From Candidatus Zhuqueibacterota bacterium (lineage in GTDB: Bacteria; Zhuqueibacterota; Zhuqueibacteria; Oceanimicrobiales; Oceanimicrobiaceae), in contig JAJDAG010000204.1 of the NCBI GenBank assembly GCA_029262005.1, forward strand, positions 1 to 33,382: 33,382 nucleotides of DNA, given 5' to 3'. The notes below the pieces were generated by a model, which searched no databases, was not told the DNA's origin, and saw nothing but the letters and a program-made list of their open reading frames with translations. Of the stretch, positions 32,278-33,382 are shown piece by piece. Position 1 is the first letter of the stretch. Every line of letters starts with the position of its first letter. A program made the translations under genes and the position numbers.

Positions 32278-33382
32278 ATGGCAACGAATGCTTCAAAAGT
32301 TATGGCAGCTTCCTTCGCACTGATGATATTGCTGTTGGCGTTTTCAGCGTCTTTTGCAAGTACTGTCACGGTATCGTGGGACGCGAACACCGAAAGTGAC
32401 TTGGCTGGATATAATATATATGTTGGTGAGTCCTCCGGCACTTATACCGGTGTTGTTGATGTTGGCAGTGCTACCCAGTTTTCCTGGAGTAGTTTGGAAA
32501 GTGGCAAGACATTTTATTTTGCGGTAACTGCATACGACTTTTCCGGCAATGAGAGTGGTTTTTCAGTGGAAGTGAATGCGACGCCAGGTGGCTCCGGTGG
32601 TAACCCTCCCGAGTTGGTCAGCATTACTGTGCGTGGTGAAACACAGTTGGATGTTGTTTTTTCGGAACCGTTGAACAGGGATTCAGCCCAGAAAACCGGG
32701 AATTATTCAATCAGTAATGGTATAAACGTTCTGGGTGCTGTAATCGACGGCAACCAGACAATGGTGCATCTGGTTACAGCCGCACACCAACATGGACAAT
32801 CGTATGTGCTTTCTGTGAGTGGTGTTGCTGATCTTGATGGCGTTGAGATTCTTTCCGGCAGTTCGAAGAGTTACACAATTCCTAACCCGGGTGGGGATGC
32901 CACGCCACCGCAGATAAACAATGTTGTGGTGGTAGATGCAAATCACCTGGATGTCGTATTCAGTGAGGCTGTTAGCCAACAGCACGCTGAAAACAAAAGT
33001 AATTTCGACATTAATAAGGGCGTTAATGTTTTGCAGGCTTCGCGTATATCAAATCAATCGGTTGTACGCTTGACTACTTCGGCTCACCAGAATGGTGAGA
33101 CTTATCGATTGACGATTAACAACATTCGTGATTTGGCGGATAATGCCATCGTTTCAAATAGCTCGTTTAGTTACGATGTAAGTATTAGCACGGTTGATAA
33201 CACCGCGCCACAATTGCTGTCTGTCGTGGTCAATGGCGGGACACAAGTTGATGCGAATTATAGCGAGCCTGTTGAAAAAAGCTCTGCGGAACGAAAAACA
33301 AATTATGTAATTTCACCGAGTGTTGAAGTGCTTGGTGCAATTCTTGATGACAATCAAACCACAGTTCATCTGATTACGGCCA
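32278..33382 (+). CDS. Secreted FN3/Ig-like repeat protein (3' end outside window)
   Basis: The reading frame is open from ATG 32278 to the window end (368 codons). AAGGAG seven bases before the ATG and the sigma-54 promoter confirm the start. A signal peptide (about 1-27, ending SASFA) is followed by a fibronectin type III domain (about 28-102, VTVSWDANTESDLAGYNIYV). Then come at least three related Ig-like repeats (about 110-205, 210-308 and 310 onward), each opening PP/AP-x-(L/I), then LDVVFSEP and NY-type turns and ending near VHL.TAAHQHG. These resemble the SwmB/Big-type domains of large surface adhesins. A sorting domain of the kind seen at 14-573 would be expected at the missing C-terminus. 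Confidence 0.9.
   Translation, partial: MATNASKVMAASFALMILLLAFSASFASTVTVSWDANTESDLAGYNIYVGESSGTYTGVVDVGSATQFSWSSLESGKTFYFAVTAYDFSGNESGFSVEVNATPGGSGGNPPELVSITVRGETQLDVVFSEPLNRDSAQKTGNYSISNGINVLGAVIDGNQTMVHLVTAAHQHGQSYVLSVSGVADLDGVEILSGSSKSYTIPNPGGDATPPQINNVVVVDANHLDVVFSEAVSQQHAENKSNFDINKGVNVLQASRISNQSVVRLTTSAHQNGETYRLTINNIRDLADNAIVSNSSFSYDVSISTVDNTAPQLLSVVVNGGTQVDANYSEPVEKSSAERKTNYVISPSVEVLGAILDDNQTTVHLITA

Noticed and set aside
1-33382. CRISPR arrays, tRNA or rRNA genes, transposases or integrases
   Set aside because: I looked for direct-repeat arrays, cloverleaf-like stretches and mobile-element proteins and found none.

Overview
The window looks like chromosomal DNA of an uncultured Gram-negative bacterium of the FCB type, possibly Calditrichota, KSB1 or a relative. 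The evidence is C-terminal sorting domains with the PNPFNP motif and FlgD-like Ig fold, several lipoproteins, an Omp85-type barrel, a Tsp-type tail protease and sigma-54 promoters. The phylum assignment is inference. No rRNA, tRNA, CRISPR array, transposase or integrase was seen.

Region 1 (14-573) holds two headless C-terminal sorting domains arranged head to head on opposite strands. Each has an in-frame stop immediately before its first possible start. They look like the scar of a rearrangement at the edge of region 2.

Region 2 (581-20520, all on the minus strand) is the exciting part: a compact 17-gene array of about 20 kb, read from right to left. In transcription order it encodes a vWA-like lipoprotein, a 4-TM protein, a tubulin/FtsZ-superfamily GTPase, a 1132-aa protein with a C-terminal actin/Hsp70-type ATPase, a bitopic membrane protein, a nucleoside-2-deoxyribosyltransferase-like/DUF1566 fusion, a ZorA-like MotA/TolQ channel with a long coiled-coil tail, a ZorB-like MotB/OmpA protein, a secreted vWA protein, a membrane protein, an M48-type metallopeptidase lipoprotein, a DUF1598-like lipoprotein, a small CHAT-like cysteine peptidase, a 2-TM protein, a lipocalin-like lipoprotein, a second small lipoprotein, and a 4-TM protein that shares a domain with that lipoprotein. 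Most genes are separated by 3-60 bases or overlap, so they are probably co-transcribed. I read this as an envelope-spanning machine: a proton-driven ZorAB-type motor, two cytoskeletal NTPases, exported sensors and proteases, and two candidate cytoplasmic effectors. It may be a conflict (anti-phage or suicide) system. I do not recognise this combination as a named system, and the Zorya helicase and nuclease partners are absent.

Region 3 (20521-23900) begins with an 800-base gene-poor stretch containing a perfect 8+8 palindrome upstream of the island. Three more minus-strand genes follow ordinary housekeeping lines (a YjbQ-family protein, an Omp85-like barrel and an unknown protein), together with one small helical protein of unknown function.

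Region 4 (24568-30568, plus strand) is housekeeping: a Tsp/Prc tail-specific protease ending in a strong hairpin, then a Memo-family protein, an AMMECR1-family protein, a dGTPase-like HD hydrolase and an EcfA/CbiO-type ABC ATPase in a close-packed run behind a sigma-70-like promoter.

Region 5 (30569-33382, plus strand) is a sigma-54 circuit. A receiver-less sigma-54 activator with its own -24/-12 promoter ends at a textbook terminator. It is followed by a second perfect -24/-12 promoter driving a secreted FN3/Ig-like repeat protein that runs off the window. The two promoters share a 12-base upstream element (11 of 12 identical), which suggests that the activator controls both itself and the surface protein.
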